Under the pieces are notes generated by a model. The model had not been told where the DNA came from. It was given only the letters and a program-made list of their open reading frames with translations, and did not search any database. A stretch of 64,000 nucleotides of DNA from the NCBI GenBank assembly GCA_963555705.1, contig OY743173.1, forward strand, positions 2,583,501 to 2,647,500, written 5' to 3'. The position numbers and the translations under genes were made by a program. Source of the DNA: Ligustrum vulgare. Taxonomy: Eukaryota; Streptophyta; Magnoliopsida; Lamiales; Oleaceae. How positions within the stretch are numbered: position 1 is the stretch's first letter; every line of letters begins with the position of its first letter. Positions 49,463 to 59,035 of this stretch are shown piece after piece.

Positions 49463-50283
49463 CATGGCATATGGGTCTTGGGTAGGCTTTGGGAATTGGG
49501 TATCTTTGGTTAGGACATGGGTTTTGCATTCTGCTGCTTCTGCAGTTACACTTTCCAATTTATGAGTTTTGTTACTTTAATGATTTACGTTTAAATATTC
49601 AAAAAATCAACCCGGGCTGGGTCGATTGGTAAAACCTGAAACTGAGCCGATTTACTTATTTTTACTATAGGATTAACCAACCAAAATCACAAGGTACTAA
49701 AAAACAAGTTGGTTTAGAATGGTGCGGTTAGTTGGGCTTACGGTTAAAATGCCCATAGATACGGGATGAATATGGTATGGTCATGTCTGTATATGCAAAG
49801 TGCTCTTTAGCTCACTATATGTGGGTGGGTAACGCGGAGGCTAGGGCAAAAGAGATGGCCTAAATTTTGCCCAAGACATTGGTTTCCAGCTTGAGGGCGT
49901 GCAACGTCTCTTGAAATTGTTTCTTTTTGGGTTTTCTTGTGCACTTTCTTTATTCCGTAAATCTGTTTTTACATTTCTCAACGAAACTATGTGGTGATGA
50001 TACGGTTCTCTTGGCACTTTAGGAACTCCGCAAAGATGGTTTTGATTTTGCTGAAACTCGTTACAAGGAACTCAAGCCTATCCTAGATGAGGTATGCTTT
50101 AATTCTTAGTTGTTAATTTCGTCACCTGTGCAAATATTAACATTGTAACTTATACTACACGTGGACGCGTTTTAGTTGGCTGTTTTAGAGGAAGAACAGA
50201 AAGCAGAAGAGGCTGAAGGACCTGAGACTAGTGGCTCTAGAAAGAAGGGTAATAAAAAGAACAAGATTTCAGCAGCCAAGTAA
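32305..50283 (+). CDS. Kelch-repeat protein, KLHDC4/Kel3 type with DUF4110 (20 exons)
   Basis: The product is orthologous to a single plant kelch protein (Arabidopsis At5g50310 type), human KLHDC4 and yeast Kel3. Its precise role in plants is not known to me. Exons: 32305-32436, 32634-32720, 32824-32892, 33113-33245, 33404-33450, 33529-33615, 33692-33753, 34218-34260, 34347-34427, 41633-41749, 42772-42877, 44160-44223, 44476-44518, 44709-44969, 45050-45211, 45570-45701, 45795-45947, 46160-46246, 50023-50091, 50176-50283. All introns are GT-AG and phases agree, giving 680 residues. The N-terminus is Lys-rich (MGKKTKKPGKGKEKTEKR). Six kelch blades carry YGGEF, YGGEF, FGGFY, YGGY, FGGV and YGGMM. 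Residues 358-444 are polar, 499-542 strongly acidic. The C-terminus (about 594-645) has ESLKDFYKRTNMYWQMAAYE, the DUF4110 signature. It ends in a Lys-rich tail. No stop or frameshift interrupts it despite 11 kb of intronic transposons. Confidence 0.95.
34466..34499. repeat. (TA)n microsatellite in intron 9
   Basis: About seventeen TA units lie 40 bp after the exon 9 donor, upstream of the copia insertion. Confidence 0.85.
34735..34926 (-). repeat. 3' LTR of the intronic copia element
   Basis: 192 bp. It differs from the other LTR by a 6-bp duplication (tggata) near 34875, the changed first dinucleotide and a few substitutions. Confidence 0.85.
34934..36241 (-). pseudogene. pol: Copia reverse transcriptase and RNase H
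   Basis: The frame shows DYSETFSPVAK and QLDVKNAFLHSDLYEEVYM, then KALYGLKQSPRAW and the catalytic VYVDDIVLTG. It continues into RNase H with GFSDADWAGSPVD, SSAESEYRAM, LWCDNQAAIHIA and TKHIEVDCHFVRE. This region is uninterrupted for 435 codons. It joins the upstream segment only through a frameshift near 36250, so the polyprotein as a whole is broken. Confidence 0.9.
36016..36855 (-). pseudogene. pol: Copia linker and start of reverse transcriptase
   Basis: A proline- and serine-rich linker is followed by WQAAMREEMLTLEHNHTW, CKWVFSFKMNPDGSIARLKA and RLVAMG. This is the conserved entry to copia reverse transcriptase. A frameshift near 36250 then moves the match into the next frame. Confidence 0.85.
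36845..37798 (-). pseudogene. pol: Copia GAG-pre-integrase and integrase core
   Basis: The zinc-binding HHCC region (HCRFGHPSL then CESCQLATHHR) precedes the integrase core with HSDIWG, TFVDDYSRVTWLYLM, RSDNAKKYF and QNGAAERKNRHLLE. Frameshifts occur at both ends: the preceding frame is 37617-37916 (LPQFPFNLLSVSQITK), and the following linker is in another frame. Confidence 0.85.
37938..39826. mobile_element. Solo LTR nested in the copia element, GGATG duplication
   Basis: The insert begins TGTTCGCTAAA and ends CTTAACA. GGATG flanks both ends (37933-37937 and 39827-39831). Removing it rejoins the copia frame between GTAHP and NSLPLSS. At 1889 bp without internal coding, it is best read as a solo LTR. 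The phrase gtcgatcccacgagg near its left end is shared with the solo LTR at 47904. A CAG/CCAGCA-rich region lies at 38560-39000. Confidence 0.82.
38560..39000. repeat. Degenerate CCAGCA-rich tract inside the solo LTR
   Basis: Phrases such as ccagcagccttctccagca recur at least four times with variation. Open frames on both strands are by-products of this composition. Confidence 0.7.
39790..40437 (-). pseudogene. gag: Copia gag C-terminus with zinc knuckle and protease active site
   Basis: A CCHC knuckle (CYYCGEQGHVKKNC) is followed by a Ser/Gln-rich linker and WIIDSGATNHMTG, the copia aspartic-protease active site with intact Asp-Ser-Gly. Genuine element sequence stops at GTAHP near 39832. 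The rest of the frame reads into the nested solo LTR. Confidence 0.85.
40451..40991 (-). pseudogene. gag: Copia gag N-terminal part, frameshifted
   Basis: It begins MTEIIVTPSSRITDKKLTGS and has NYAQWKRIVHRYV, then shifts frame near 40800 and continues with VKELWDYLEFLYASKQDLSH and VQCFLAGLGPEYE. The typical UBN2/copia gag pattern is clear. A second frame change near 40445 leads to the zinc-knuckle segment. Confidence 0.85.
41284..41469 (-). repeat. 5' LTR of the intronic copia element
   Basis: 186 bp, TG to CA (TGTTATTG to CATAACA on the + strand), next to the primer-site complement. Confidence 0.85.
46925..47155. repeat. Tandem duplication of about 119 bp in intron 18
   Basis: Two adjacent units share ttcatatg, cacgaagctctccc, gctaaatta and gatgtggatggtgcggga. 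The units differ by scattered substitutions and small gaps. No function is evident. Confidence 0.7.
47904..49322. mobile_element. Solo LTR in intron 18, GTTGG duplication
   Basis: The insert starts TGTTGTGTGAATATCG and ends CGTACGTATCA. GTTGG flanks both sides (47899-47903 and 49323-49327). It is 1419 bp and non-coding. Its left end shares cgcaagtgcacg and gtcgatcccatgagg with the solo LTR at 37938, so the two families are related. Near 48940-49000 it carries gcgggccgcgg and cggccgca words. Confidence 0.85.
48070..48183. repeat. 57-bp tandem duplication inside the solo LTR
   Basis: Two nearly identical 57-bp units begin atagtgaaagaaatgaaat, at 48070 and 48127. Confidence 0.85.
49425..49450. 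repeat. (AG)n microsatellite in intron 18
   Basis: About thirteen GA units lie 100 bp right of the solo LTR. Confidence 0.85.
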
Positions 50284-51288
50284 TTTTACTACGTGTTGCT
50301 ATCCCAATTTAGGGATTGATTATAGAACTTTTTTCTTCTGGTGCTAAATATTTTTTTGTTGTTTCTTTGTATTACAAAATGAGAAGTATTTTGATTTTGT
50401 GTTTGAGTTTATTGAGAAACATGAGTGACAGAGAGAAGCTGTGTAACATTATTAATTTTTTTGTCAATGATGCATTTATCTTTAAAAAAATGATTCAGAC
50501 AACGTTTTATTTTAGCAGGTATTTTGTTTTTATTAATTTGATTAATTATGAGAACCATATATTTAGAAATGTTGGAGAGAGAAGGTTAATTAATTATAAT
50601 GGTAACCTTTAATTTTCAGGATGTGTTTACATTTAATCATGTTGTAATATAATCATGTAGGAATTACACTTCATTACAAATATTGAAACACTTGGTAACT
50701 AAGTATTACGTAGTACATTACATAATTACACGACAAATTACATTTCATGTAACTAAATGTTGTAATATAATCATGTAGTGTTAACTATTAAATCATAATC
50801 TGAGAAGGAATTACAGTTCATTACACGGATTGTAAGATATAAATGTTATTTGGTATGACATTAATTATAAAGATAGTACGTTTAATTAAATGAAGCGTAA
50901 TTTTCAATTAAAAGTATGATATGAACATTACACTTAATATAATATTCATTACAGGTGTAATAATTTTCATTACATGTATCATCATGTCTACATGTCTACC
51001 AAAACAAGAGCACAATTCATATATATAAGTGGCTGCCTTTGTTACTTTGTGTCTTAGGTGAAAGGCCTATTACTTCAAGATTCACAATTCACTAATTAAC
51101 CCGTGATAAAATTTCACATTGTAACATCCTAATTGCTGTCTACCTATTTGTTCGTGCCTTGAAACGAATTTCGCCAGGGTTAGCTTAGTGATCAAGCACA
51201 AATATACAACTAGGAGATCATCTGCATCATGTTTGAAAATAAACAATGCAAACAAATCCAGCACACCAAATATAAAAATTATTTTCCA
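50284..51288. other. Kelch 3' flank, then a TGTAAT word array
   Basis: The first 300 bp are T-rich and probably contain the 3' UTR; no clear AATAAA is seen. From 50640 to 50990 words like tgtaatataatcatgtag, attacatt and tacacttcattaca recur densely, as at 18.2 kb. From 51000 the stretch is ordinary AT-rich DNA. Confidence 0.45.
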
Positions 51289-51453
51289 ATTGACATATCC
51301 TTAAAATTCTCCGAATCTCGAGTTAGGTACCGAAGGTCTCCTCATATGAGGAGCCCCTCTCGAAGTGAAAGGTCTCCTGCTCGGCACAGGAATGCAAAGC
51401 AGCCTTCAACTCGCAAGAGATCACCATAACTTGCAAGGTCAAGGTCTCCTATA
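51289..51453 (+). pseudogene. RS-repeat coding fragment, parent unknown
   Basis: The frame includes RYRRSPHMRSPSRSERSPAR and HRNAKQPSTRKRSP, then a stop, then LARSRSP, where a TRIM LTR interrupts it. Arg-Ser dipeptides of this density are typical of splicing-factor tails and some cyclophilins. I cannot name the parent. It is probably an exon piece carried by a repeat. Confidence 0.5.
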
Positions 51454-51713
51454 TGTAACGACTAAGGTTGCCTTATAGATCGATGATTGTCCATCATATT
51501 GTACCAACATGGATCTTTTCAGCATGTTTTGTCCTCACTCGTACATTTTTTGAGAAAATTTTCCAAGAGGTCATCCATTATAGAATTGCTCCAAGCCAAA
51601 CACGCTTAATTGTGGAGTTTCAAACTATGGCCTTCCGGAAAAGAAGGGGCACCTTATTTGTATGAGCAGTACCTATCAAATCTTTTTAAGTTTTTCCTCG
51701 CCTGGGTATTACA
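51454..51713 (-). mobile_element. Cassandra-like TRIM, solo LTR with 5S rRNA-derived core
   Basis: The 260-bp insert starts TGTAACGACT and ends GTATTACA. CTATA flanks both sides (51449-51453 and 51714-51718). Its middle (about 51535-51621) matches the complement of plant 5S rRNA: ccaagaggtcatcc, then ccaagcc and cacgcttaattgtggagtt. LTRs carrying 5S sequence are the hallmark of Cassandra TRIM elements. The 5S-sense strand is -. The promoter boxes are visibly decayed. Confidence 0.8.
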
Positions 51714-51718
51714 CTATA

Positions 51719-52270
51719 CCTTATTTAGAGAATAGAGATAAACTCTCTAGTCATTAGCCCAGTAAGTTTTGTTGCTGCCAACGTTGTTGCCACCGACGGG
51801 GTTGGAAGGTCAGGCTCCTCTTCCATCGATGAATCTCTCAGGCATTTCCAATTTGGATTTTACCAAATAAAAATTAAATAAAAAAATATTATAAAAAATT
51901 TTCCATTCAAGAACTGTATCTCATAGTGGTTTGTGTGCGAGAGAGATTTGATGGAAGATTTGTTGGTCGGTTATGAAGTAGAGATTTGTTTCAATTAGAT
52001 CTATGAGGAGTATGAATTTGGGGAAATTTCTGATCGTGAGGAGAGATTGAGGGATGAACGATTTTTCCAATATGGTAGCGAGAGAAGAGAGAAGGTACCG
52101 TGAAATTCTAAATAAAATGTATATAACATATTCATCCAATGAGGGTAGATGGAATTAGTGTGGAGTCTAATATATTTAGTAGTCAAATTACGCCCAATCA
52201 TGTGTTTACTTTTTAAATTATATAAATCATTTATATTAGAAATATAAAAATCAAGCGTTACTTCAATTAA
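51719..52270. other. Inverted copy of the leader-like repeat at 16.93 kb
   Basis: On the - strand, ttagactccacactaatt near 52165 and the pyrimidine-rich atctctctcg runs match 16930-17050. Slightly GC-richer sequence (gttgccaccgacgggg) lies at 51780. No domain is recognisable. Confidence 0.4.
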
Positions 52271-53243
52271 CACCTAATTATTCCCACCACTTGACACCAA
52301 CACCTCCATATCGCTGTCGTAATGAGATCTTCACCTCAAACCACCATAAAATCCTCCTCAAGAATATTCGAACTCCTCCCTGGTAGTCTCCAAAATGTGA
52401 GTGTATATCTATTTTTAGATCCAATTTCGAGATCCAAATCCAAGATTAGATTGGAAACTTGTGACTAATTTGAGACCTTATTCTGATTTCCCGTTAGTGG
52501 TAGCGAGTAGTGGCATGACTTTATGGCGGTGATAGGGGCAATTTTGCTGTGGTGGTGTGGTATCAACATTGAAAATGGTTCGGATTCGGTGCAATCAGGG
52601 AAGGGATGGTGGTTTCGGAAGTTGGTAGGTGGTGGTGGTAGAGGGTGGTTCAGAAAATTATAGTCCTGTAGTAGGTAAATTATAATTTTATCCGTAATTT
52701 TTTATTACAAATTTGTAATTTTTGAAAATTCTGATTCAGATCTGGTGCAATCAGGGATGGGGTGGTAATGATAGTTTCGGGAGTAGCGACAACAATTATG
52801 GTGGTGGTAATGGTAGTTTCGGGAGTAGCGACAACAATTATGGTTGCGACGACAGATTAATGAATTACAATTTATAAATTATACTCATGTAATAAATCAC
52901 AATTTATAAACTCATGTAATAAATTACAATTTAAATAATTACACGCATGTAACACTCTGTAATGACAATTAAACAATTTATAATTTTGAAAAAAAATCAT
53001 GTAGTGTAATAAATACATATAATAAAAAGTTACAACAATTGTAAAAATTATCTAGTAAAAAATTATTGAAAAATAGAATAAAAAAATACATTTGTAATAG
53101 ACCTAATTTTTATATATATATATTTTCTTTTTAATACATTTCAATAGGTCTGATTACAAGCATTTAAAATCGAAATATTTGTAATCATGTAGTACTGGGT
53201 ATTATGATTGTTTATTTAGTTCGGGGTTGACATTTTAAGGAAA
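52271..53243. other. GGTGGT block and TGTAAT array
   Basis: A GC-richer block at 52280-52850 has gggatggtggtttcgg phrases and an internal repeat (gtggtaatgatagtttcggg, then again at about 52805). An array of aattacaattta words follows at 52850-53010. It resembles the composite repeats at 12.4, 17 and 19.5 kb. Confidence 0.4.
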
Positions 53244-54022
53244 CACGAAAAGAAACAGGTGCGACGACGGAAAAAATAGTCCCTAATACCCACCCTATTG
53301 CGACGGCAAAATTGTCATCGCAAATACGCCAAAAATGACTCCAGATAGTCGTCGCTAATACTAGAACCTATTGTGACGACATTTTTTGTTGTCTTAATAG
53401 GCTCACCTATTGGGATGACATAGGAGTTGTCCCAATAACATTATCGACGACTAGTAAAAGTCGTCGCAATAGGGTTAAGCTATTGCGACTTCTTCTAGAG
53501 TCATCGCAATAATATATAGTATTAGCAATGACAATTTTTTTTTTTTAATATTTATACAAGTAATATTAAATTTAATTCCGTTCAAAAAAAAAATTAATTC
53601 ATTTAAATAGATATTTACACAATTTTCTAACTAATATATATTAGTTAAAACAAAAAAAAACACAAGAATTCAATTTTCCTAATGGTTGAGACAACGCCAC
53701 TTAATCCTTTGGTCAAGTATTCGAATCTCTACATTGCACATATATCATATGAATTAAAGAAAATACTCGGGTTGGCAGGCCTGGTCGAAATTTGGATCAG
53801 GTCCAAAATTGGGCTGGTGAAGCAAGTCAAAAAAAAAAAACAAAAAAAAAATTATCAGAGACGATAAAGTCGTTGCAATAGCCTCTAAAGCAATAGTGAC
53901 TGTCGTCGCTATTGAGAATCAACCACGAGCCTAAAGCGACGACTATTAGAGATGACTTTGTTATCGCTATTGACCAATAGCGACGACTTTTGTCGTCGAT
54001 GTTGAGTGGTTTTCTCGTAGTG
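53244..54022. mobile_element. Non-autonomous CACTA-like element with GCGACGAC repeats
   Basis: The right end is CTCGTAGTG (complement CACTACGAG), the CACTA terminus. The left end is a decayed CACGAAAAG. AAA flanks both sides (53241-53243 and 54023-54025), as expected for 3-bp CACTA duplications. Subterminal zones on both sides carry many cgacgac, tcgtcgc and aatagcgacgac words in both orientations, typical of transposase-binding repeats. The interior has a SINE-like insert. Confidence 0.6.
53665..53860 (+). mobile_element. tRNA-related SINE-like insert with A-rich tail
   Basis: A pol III A-box-like taatggttgagac is followed 33 bp later by a B-box-like caagtattcgaatct, then about 130 bp of body and an A-rich tail (53828-53850). 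The target duplication was not resolved. It lies between the CACTA subterminal zones. Confidence 0.45.
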
Positions 54023-54025
54023 AAA

Positions 54026-55139
54026 GCTTATTTTGAGCTTCAAATTGGAAAAAAATAATATTATGAGATACATAGGACAAAATTCCAATTTCTTTTATTT
54101 GGTTTCTTGAAATTGCAATGCTTGTTTATATTTTTCATTACACCACATGCTACACAAAAATGCCTTTTGCTCGTGGAGAACGCAAAAGATTTTTGCGCCA
54201 TATCATCATTTGAGTGGCTTGTCCAAATTGTAACAATCATAAAAGTTCGGTGATGAACTTGAAATTGAAAAAATGAATGGTCGGAATAACAGCGTTTTTA
54301 ACCTAAGCGTTGAACAATTATGTTCTTGAAAATCGTTGTTAATTCAGTAGACTTCAATGTGATCCCAATTTCTGAATTCAATTGTGGATTTTTTTTTTTT
54401 AAATCTATTTTTCTCTATTTTTTGAAATTAAAACAAATAATGGAAAATTTTAAAGAGAATGTTTTTTTTAGTTGAATTGATCGAGGTGCGCAAATCTCCA
54501 TCTTGAAATGTTGATCAAACTAACAACACGTAAATCTATGGATAGAAGGAAAAATAAATCCTCTCAGCTGGAGGAATAAAGACCTTACTAAAGCATCTTT
54601 GACATAATTTTTGAAATGTCAAAAGTAGCTTCTGAATAACTGTGGAAATGTTTTATCTTTTTAGAAATACTTTTGAGCTTGGTGTTTGTAATTTGACTTC
54701 ATATATCAGTAAGACATGGTACGGATATTTCTAATTCTGCCATCAGTTCTATGAAAATCTTGCTAAGGCTTTGATGAACGACTTATGAGTGAGAAGTCAT
54801 GCATTCCAAATGAAGGATGATTGGGACTTCGAACAATCAATGATCTAATTAGCAACATTTTGTTAAATTATGGAGTCCAATTATTGTAGTTGTCCGGAGA
54901 CAGTACACGATTGACCTTTGCGGTGAAGTGACCATGGGGTTGGGAGGGGACATGAAGCCCCTCTCGTGTGCAAGTGATGGAGCCCCCATATCAAAATTTC
55001 ATTAAGGATATTTTAGAAATTTTCATCATTGTAAATTTCGATTTTACCTTAATCTGTCTTATAAATAAGAAAACGTTATTAGTCGTTTGTATTGCAATCA
55101 TAAGTCGTTTGTATTGCAATCATAACAGAGGGATTAGAG
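54026..55139. other. AT-rich stretch, no gene
   Basis: No coding signal is seen. A 22-bp unit (agtcgtttgtattgcaatca plus ta) is repeated in tandem at 55081-55124. Sequence from about 54960 onward and after 57425 may be the two halves of an older LTR that received the copia element, but its ends were not fixed. Confidence 0.4.
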
Positions 55140-55677
55140 TGTTGGGAATTAAACGTTGATTCTCCCTTCTTTAACCCACAGGATCTTTTGATGTTCAAGA
55201 ATTAATTGAGCAACAAGAAAATAATAACAACAACGCAAAATTTTCGGATCGTCAAAACCTTTCACTATATAATAAATTGTTACAATTATATAGAATTTCA
55301 CTCACCAACCAAATCCCATAGACTACAGAGAAAATACTAATAATAAACTTCTATCTAATCCAAGTTTCTACCCTTTGAATTATCCCACAAAGAGTTCACA
55401 AGAAACTACAAAGATAAAGCTCTCCAATTCTCTCTAATTAGTCTCACATAAGATTCACAATATTATGGCTCCCTAAGACACATATTTATAGGTAAAAACA
55501 ACCCCTAAAATATGTAGAATTCGTGTTCAAGTAAGTTTCCTTATTGAAGTAGAATACCAAAATAAAGTCTTTTATTTTCCTTTTCACCTTTAACTTGGTC
55601 ACCAAGTTAACCACTTTAATATGAAAAGAAATTGTCCAAGATATTCTCATTCTTAATTTGGGTCAAATATCCCAACA
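55140..55677 (-). repeat. 3' LTR of the gag-only copia element
   Basis: 538 bp, colinear with the other LTR without gaps. It is bounded by the TAGAG duplication on the left and the purine-tract complement on the right. Confidence 0.9.
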
Positions 55678-56039
55678 ATCTCCACCTTGACACAACTTCA
55701 TCCGAGCCAAAATATTCAAAAATTAATCATTGGGTAAACAGGCAAGCCTTTTCCACATTGACGATCCCATACTCCACCATATGAGTATAATCACTCAGAA
55801 TTATCAACGAACTCCGAGCTTTTCACCGGCTCATGTCTAAAAGAAAATTGCTGAAAAATTATGGTGCAACTCCCATTGTTTGATTTTCCATGGAAGCTCA
55901 TCAGCCATCGACATCAATTCAACCACACACCTTGCATCCAAGTCAAACCAATGCTGTGTACGAACACATGCACCCGCCAGTAAGAACACATCCTCTATCA
56001 TGGCAATTGGAATCATGCCATGAGGATGTCACATCCTAC

Positions 56040-56834
56040 TCAGAGTACATCATCACCGCCCTCCACCAGGAGAGTCGCATTGTCCACCTTTGAGCAGTCA
56101 GCCGAGTCTGCTCCACCTTTTGGACAATTTCTTCTTACGTGACCAGATTGTCCACAGTTCCAACATACAACTTTCTTCTTCATGGAGTTACCCCTCTTCC
56201 ACTTTTCAGTAACAAGCAAATTATTTCCAGATGAATTATCACCTCCACCCAATCTCCGTTCTTCAGAGATCAACTTACTTGTAACTTCTGCAAAGTCCAC
56301 CGTTTCCTTCCCGTACATCAAAATCGGCTTGATGTGCTCAAACGTGGATGGAAGAGACCAGATGAGCCTCAACGCTTTATCCTCATCTTCAACTTTGACT
56401 CCAATGGATTCCAGTTTAGAAACAATCCCGTTAAGAACACTCAGATGGTCGGAGATTTTTGTACCTGCGCTTATTCTCAACGAATGAAACTGTTTCTTCA
56501 GATACAAGCAATTTGACAAGTTCTTCGTCTGATACAACTCTTCCAGTTTTTCCCAAAGTTCCTTAGCAGCAGATATCCCATGAATATTTGCAAGAACATT
56601 CTTGGCCAAATAAAGTCGTATTGTACTAGCAGCTCTCAAATCCAAATCTTCCCAATCTTCATCAATCTTGCTTGATTCAATTTCTTTTTCTTTTCCTTTA
56701 TCAGAACTCTCGGTTGGTTTTTCTTTCAAAGCTTTGTGCAGACCTGCCTGAATTAAAATATCCTTGACTTGTACTTGCCACAAGCAAAAATTAATTATTC
56801 CATCAAATTTCTCCACGTCGTACTTGACAGACAT
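56040..56834 (-). CDS. gag: Copia gag protein, intact frame
   Basis: The 264-residue product starts MSVKYDVEKFDGIINFCLWQ, typical of Tnt1-type gag. It has LDLRAASTIRLYLAKNVL, ELWEKLEELYQTKNLSNCLY and a CCHC zinc knuckle (CWNCGQSGHVRRNC) near residues 226-239. The start lies about 50 bp from the primer site. It ends GGDDVL soon after the knuckle, before where the protease would begin, because pol is deleted. It would form particles and bind RNA. Being free of stops, it may still be expressed. Confidence 0.88.
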   Translation of the reverse strand: MSVKYDVEKFDGIINFCLWQVQVKDILIQAGLHKALKEKPTESSDKGKEKEIESSKIDEDWEDLDLRAASTIRLYLAKNVLANIHGISAAKELWEKLEELYQTKNLSNCLYLKKQFHSLRISAGTKISDHLSVLNGIVSKLESIGVKVEDEDKALRLIWSLPSTFEHIKPILMYGKETVDFAEVTSKLISEERRLGGGDNSSGNNLLVTEKWKRGNSMKKKVVCWNCGQSGHVRRNCPKGGADSADCSKVDNATLLVEGGDDVL

Positions 56835-56887
56835 ATTTTCTTTTGCTCCAATAAAATCTTCGAATCACCTAACTCTCTGATACCACT

Positions 56888-57425
56888 TGTTGGGAATTAA
56901 ATGTTGATTCCCCCTTCTTTAACCCACATGATCTTTTGATGTTCAAGAATTAATTGAGCAACAAGAAAATAATAACAACAACGCAAAATTTTCAGATCGC
57001 CAAAACCTTTCACTATATAATAAATTGTTACAATTATATAGAATTTCACTCACTAACCAAATCCCATAGACTACAGAGAAAATACTAATAATAAACTTCT
57101 ATCTAACTCAAGTTTCTACCCTTTAAATTATTCCACAAAAAGTTCATAAGAAACTACAAAGATAAAGCTCTCCAATTCTCTCTAATTAGTCTCACATAAG
57201 ATTCACAATATTATGGCTCCCTAAGACACATATTTATAGGTAAAAACAACCCCTAGAATATGTAGAATTCGTGTTCAAGTAAGTTTACTTATTGAAGTAG
57301 AATACCAAAATAAAGTCTTTTATTTTCCTTTTCACCTTTAACTTGGTCACCAAGTTAACCACTTTAATATGGAAAGAAATTGTCCAAGATATTCTCATTC
57401 TTAATTTGGATCAAATATCCCAACA
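56888..57425 (-). repeat. 5' LTR of the gag-only copia element
   Basis: 538 bp, TG to CA. The Met-tRNA primer-site complement lies immediately to its left. Confidence 0.9.
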
Positions 57426-58759
57426 TAGAGAACATAGGGTATACGATTTTTCTTGTAAACTACTATTCATCTTAATGAATTACTGCAATAACGGAAGATA
57501 TAACATAGTCTCACATTGAGAACCTGATAAATATTGCGAATTGATGCTTTAGGTGGAATACGATTAGGGTTTCTAATTCTCAACATATATATCTTCTCTC
57601 CAACATTATTGTAGGAAGTAAGAGACCAAGACTCTCTTGGAGCATGGGTAATAGGAATTAAGGATATCGTCGCTCTTATCAACGAAGTTGAATGTGGATC
57701 TTGCTGTTCTAATCATTGCAAAGAAAGTATTGTAACCCATTATTTAACCCTTTTTTTTTTTTTTTAATGTTTTTTCCTCCTTGGTTTATTTCCTACTGGG
57801 TTAACTGCACTCAGTACTTTATTAAGCCATTTGTTACCGACAGTTTGAATTAATATATAGAATGGTTGGTTTCGTTTTCAAAAAAAAAAAAAAAAAAAAA
57901 AAAAATTTACCAAGGAAAGCACCCAATTTTAGTTCAACCAAAAGCTCATGATTCCTCCACATGGAAGAGGCTTCTACAATAATAGGCAGCAGCCAGCACT
58001 GTTTGGACTCTATCTAATAGTGTCATTTTCACATGGCCTCATGTTTGGATACAACCAGACCTAGAAAAACCATTCAATATATCCTCTCTCTAATTTATTT
58101 ATTTATTTTGAGAAACTCTCCCTAATTCATTGGAACAAAGCCATTCCACTATAAATATCATTTTACAACTAGAAAATGTGGAAATTTTGCTCCCAGTTGA
58201 TGACGACGTTGTCCAACGCAGAATGAAATTTAATTTATGTTGACGCAATGATCTTTTTTTTTTGGCTGTAGAGTGCAGTAACTCTTTCTAATGCAGTGAC
58301 CTTTGGTGATGTATTGAAATATATGGTGTAAAAATGTGAACTCCTATTTAGTAGGTAAAAGTGGTTGAAAATACAGATCAAATGGTGTCTTTATGTATCA
58401 GAAAAGACTCGGAACACTGCAATAGAATTCTCTGCTAAGTTTTGCAGATTGTTTTCTTTTCCTGAAGCACTAACAGAGAAGAAGAAATCTTCTCCACTTA
58501 AAGAACTTACAATTTAACCTCATCATCACATCTGTGGAATCACTTCTAAGAGGTGTTGGTAGCCAAGGATGTTTCGAGCTATTTCATCGCCAAATTTCAA
58601 CTTCAACCTCCTGCTTTTGAGAACTCGGTTATGCATTTTTAATATTGGAGAAATAATTCCAAGTAAGGCCAGAAGGGTGAGTAAAAAAGTAGAACACCTA
58701 ACAGATTCTTCGGGATTCAAATATACTGCTTGAAGCTTCTATTCAGCCATTAAAACCAA
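57426..58759. other. Unassigned stretch with a poly(A)-tailed repeat end
   Basis: An A run at 57880-57905 closes a segment reading ctactgggttaactgcactc and ggttggtttcgttttc, which resembles a LINE-type 3' end. The remainder is AT-rich. A - strand frame at 58526-58720 matches nothing I recognise. Confidence 0.4.
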
Positions 58760-59035
58760 CAAAATATACCTCGTGATTGACAAGGATTCCATGGCTTCGA
58801 TACATCTCATCATCAATAGAAGCTCTAATGGACGTCCTTGGCTTATACCGTATTGATTAGAATAAATATTTGGCAAGAAGGTAATGTGGCTGCCGACTGG
58901 ATGGCTAACACTCGTAATAAAGAGAAAGTAGTGGACAAAGTTTTACATCTTGATCATCAACTAAAAGCAGAAGTTGGTAGTATAATAGAATTTTACATAG
59001 ATAGGGACTTCCCAGTTTTAAGAATTTTGTAAATT
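58760..59035 (+). pseudogene. RNase H-like (RVT_3) domain remnant
   Basis: One frame reads YLVIDKDSMASIHLIINRSS, and after a shift near 58850 the match continues as INIWQEGNVAADWMANTRN. This is the C-terminal half of the RNase H fold found in plant LINEs and related proteins, where the family pattern is HxxREGNxxADxLA. The domain's N-terminal catalytic part is missing and one frameshift is present, so it is non-functional. Confidence 0.6.

Larger units (their letters stand above)
55140..57425 (-). mobile_element. Gag-only copia element (TR-GAG type), young
   Basis: Two 538-bp LTRs (55140-55677 and 56888-57425) start TGTTGGGAATT and end ATCCCAACA. TAGAG flanks both sides (55135-55139 and 57426-57430). 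The primer-site complement (ctgataccact) touches the right LTR and the purine-tract complement (atctccaccttgac) touches the left, so the element runs on the - strand. The interior (1.2 kb) has an intact gag but no protease, integrase or reverse transcriptase. By eye the LTRs differ at roughly 15-20 positions with no length change. Confidence 0.93.
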
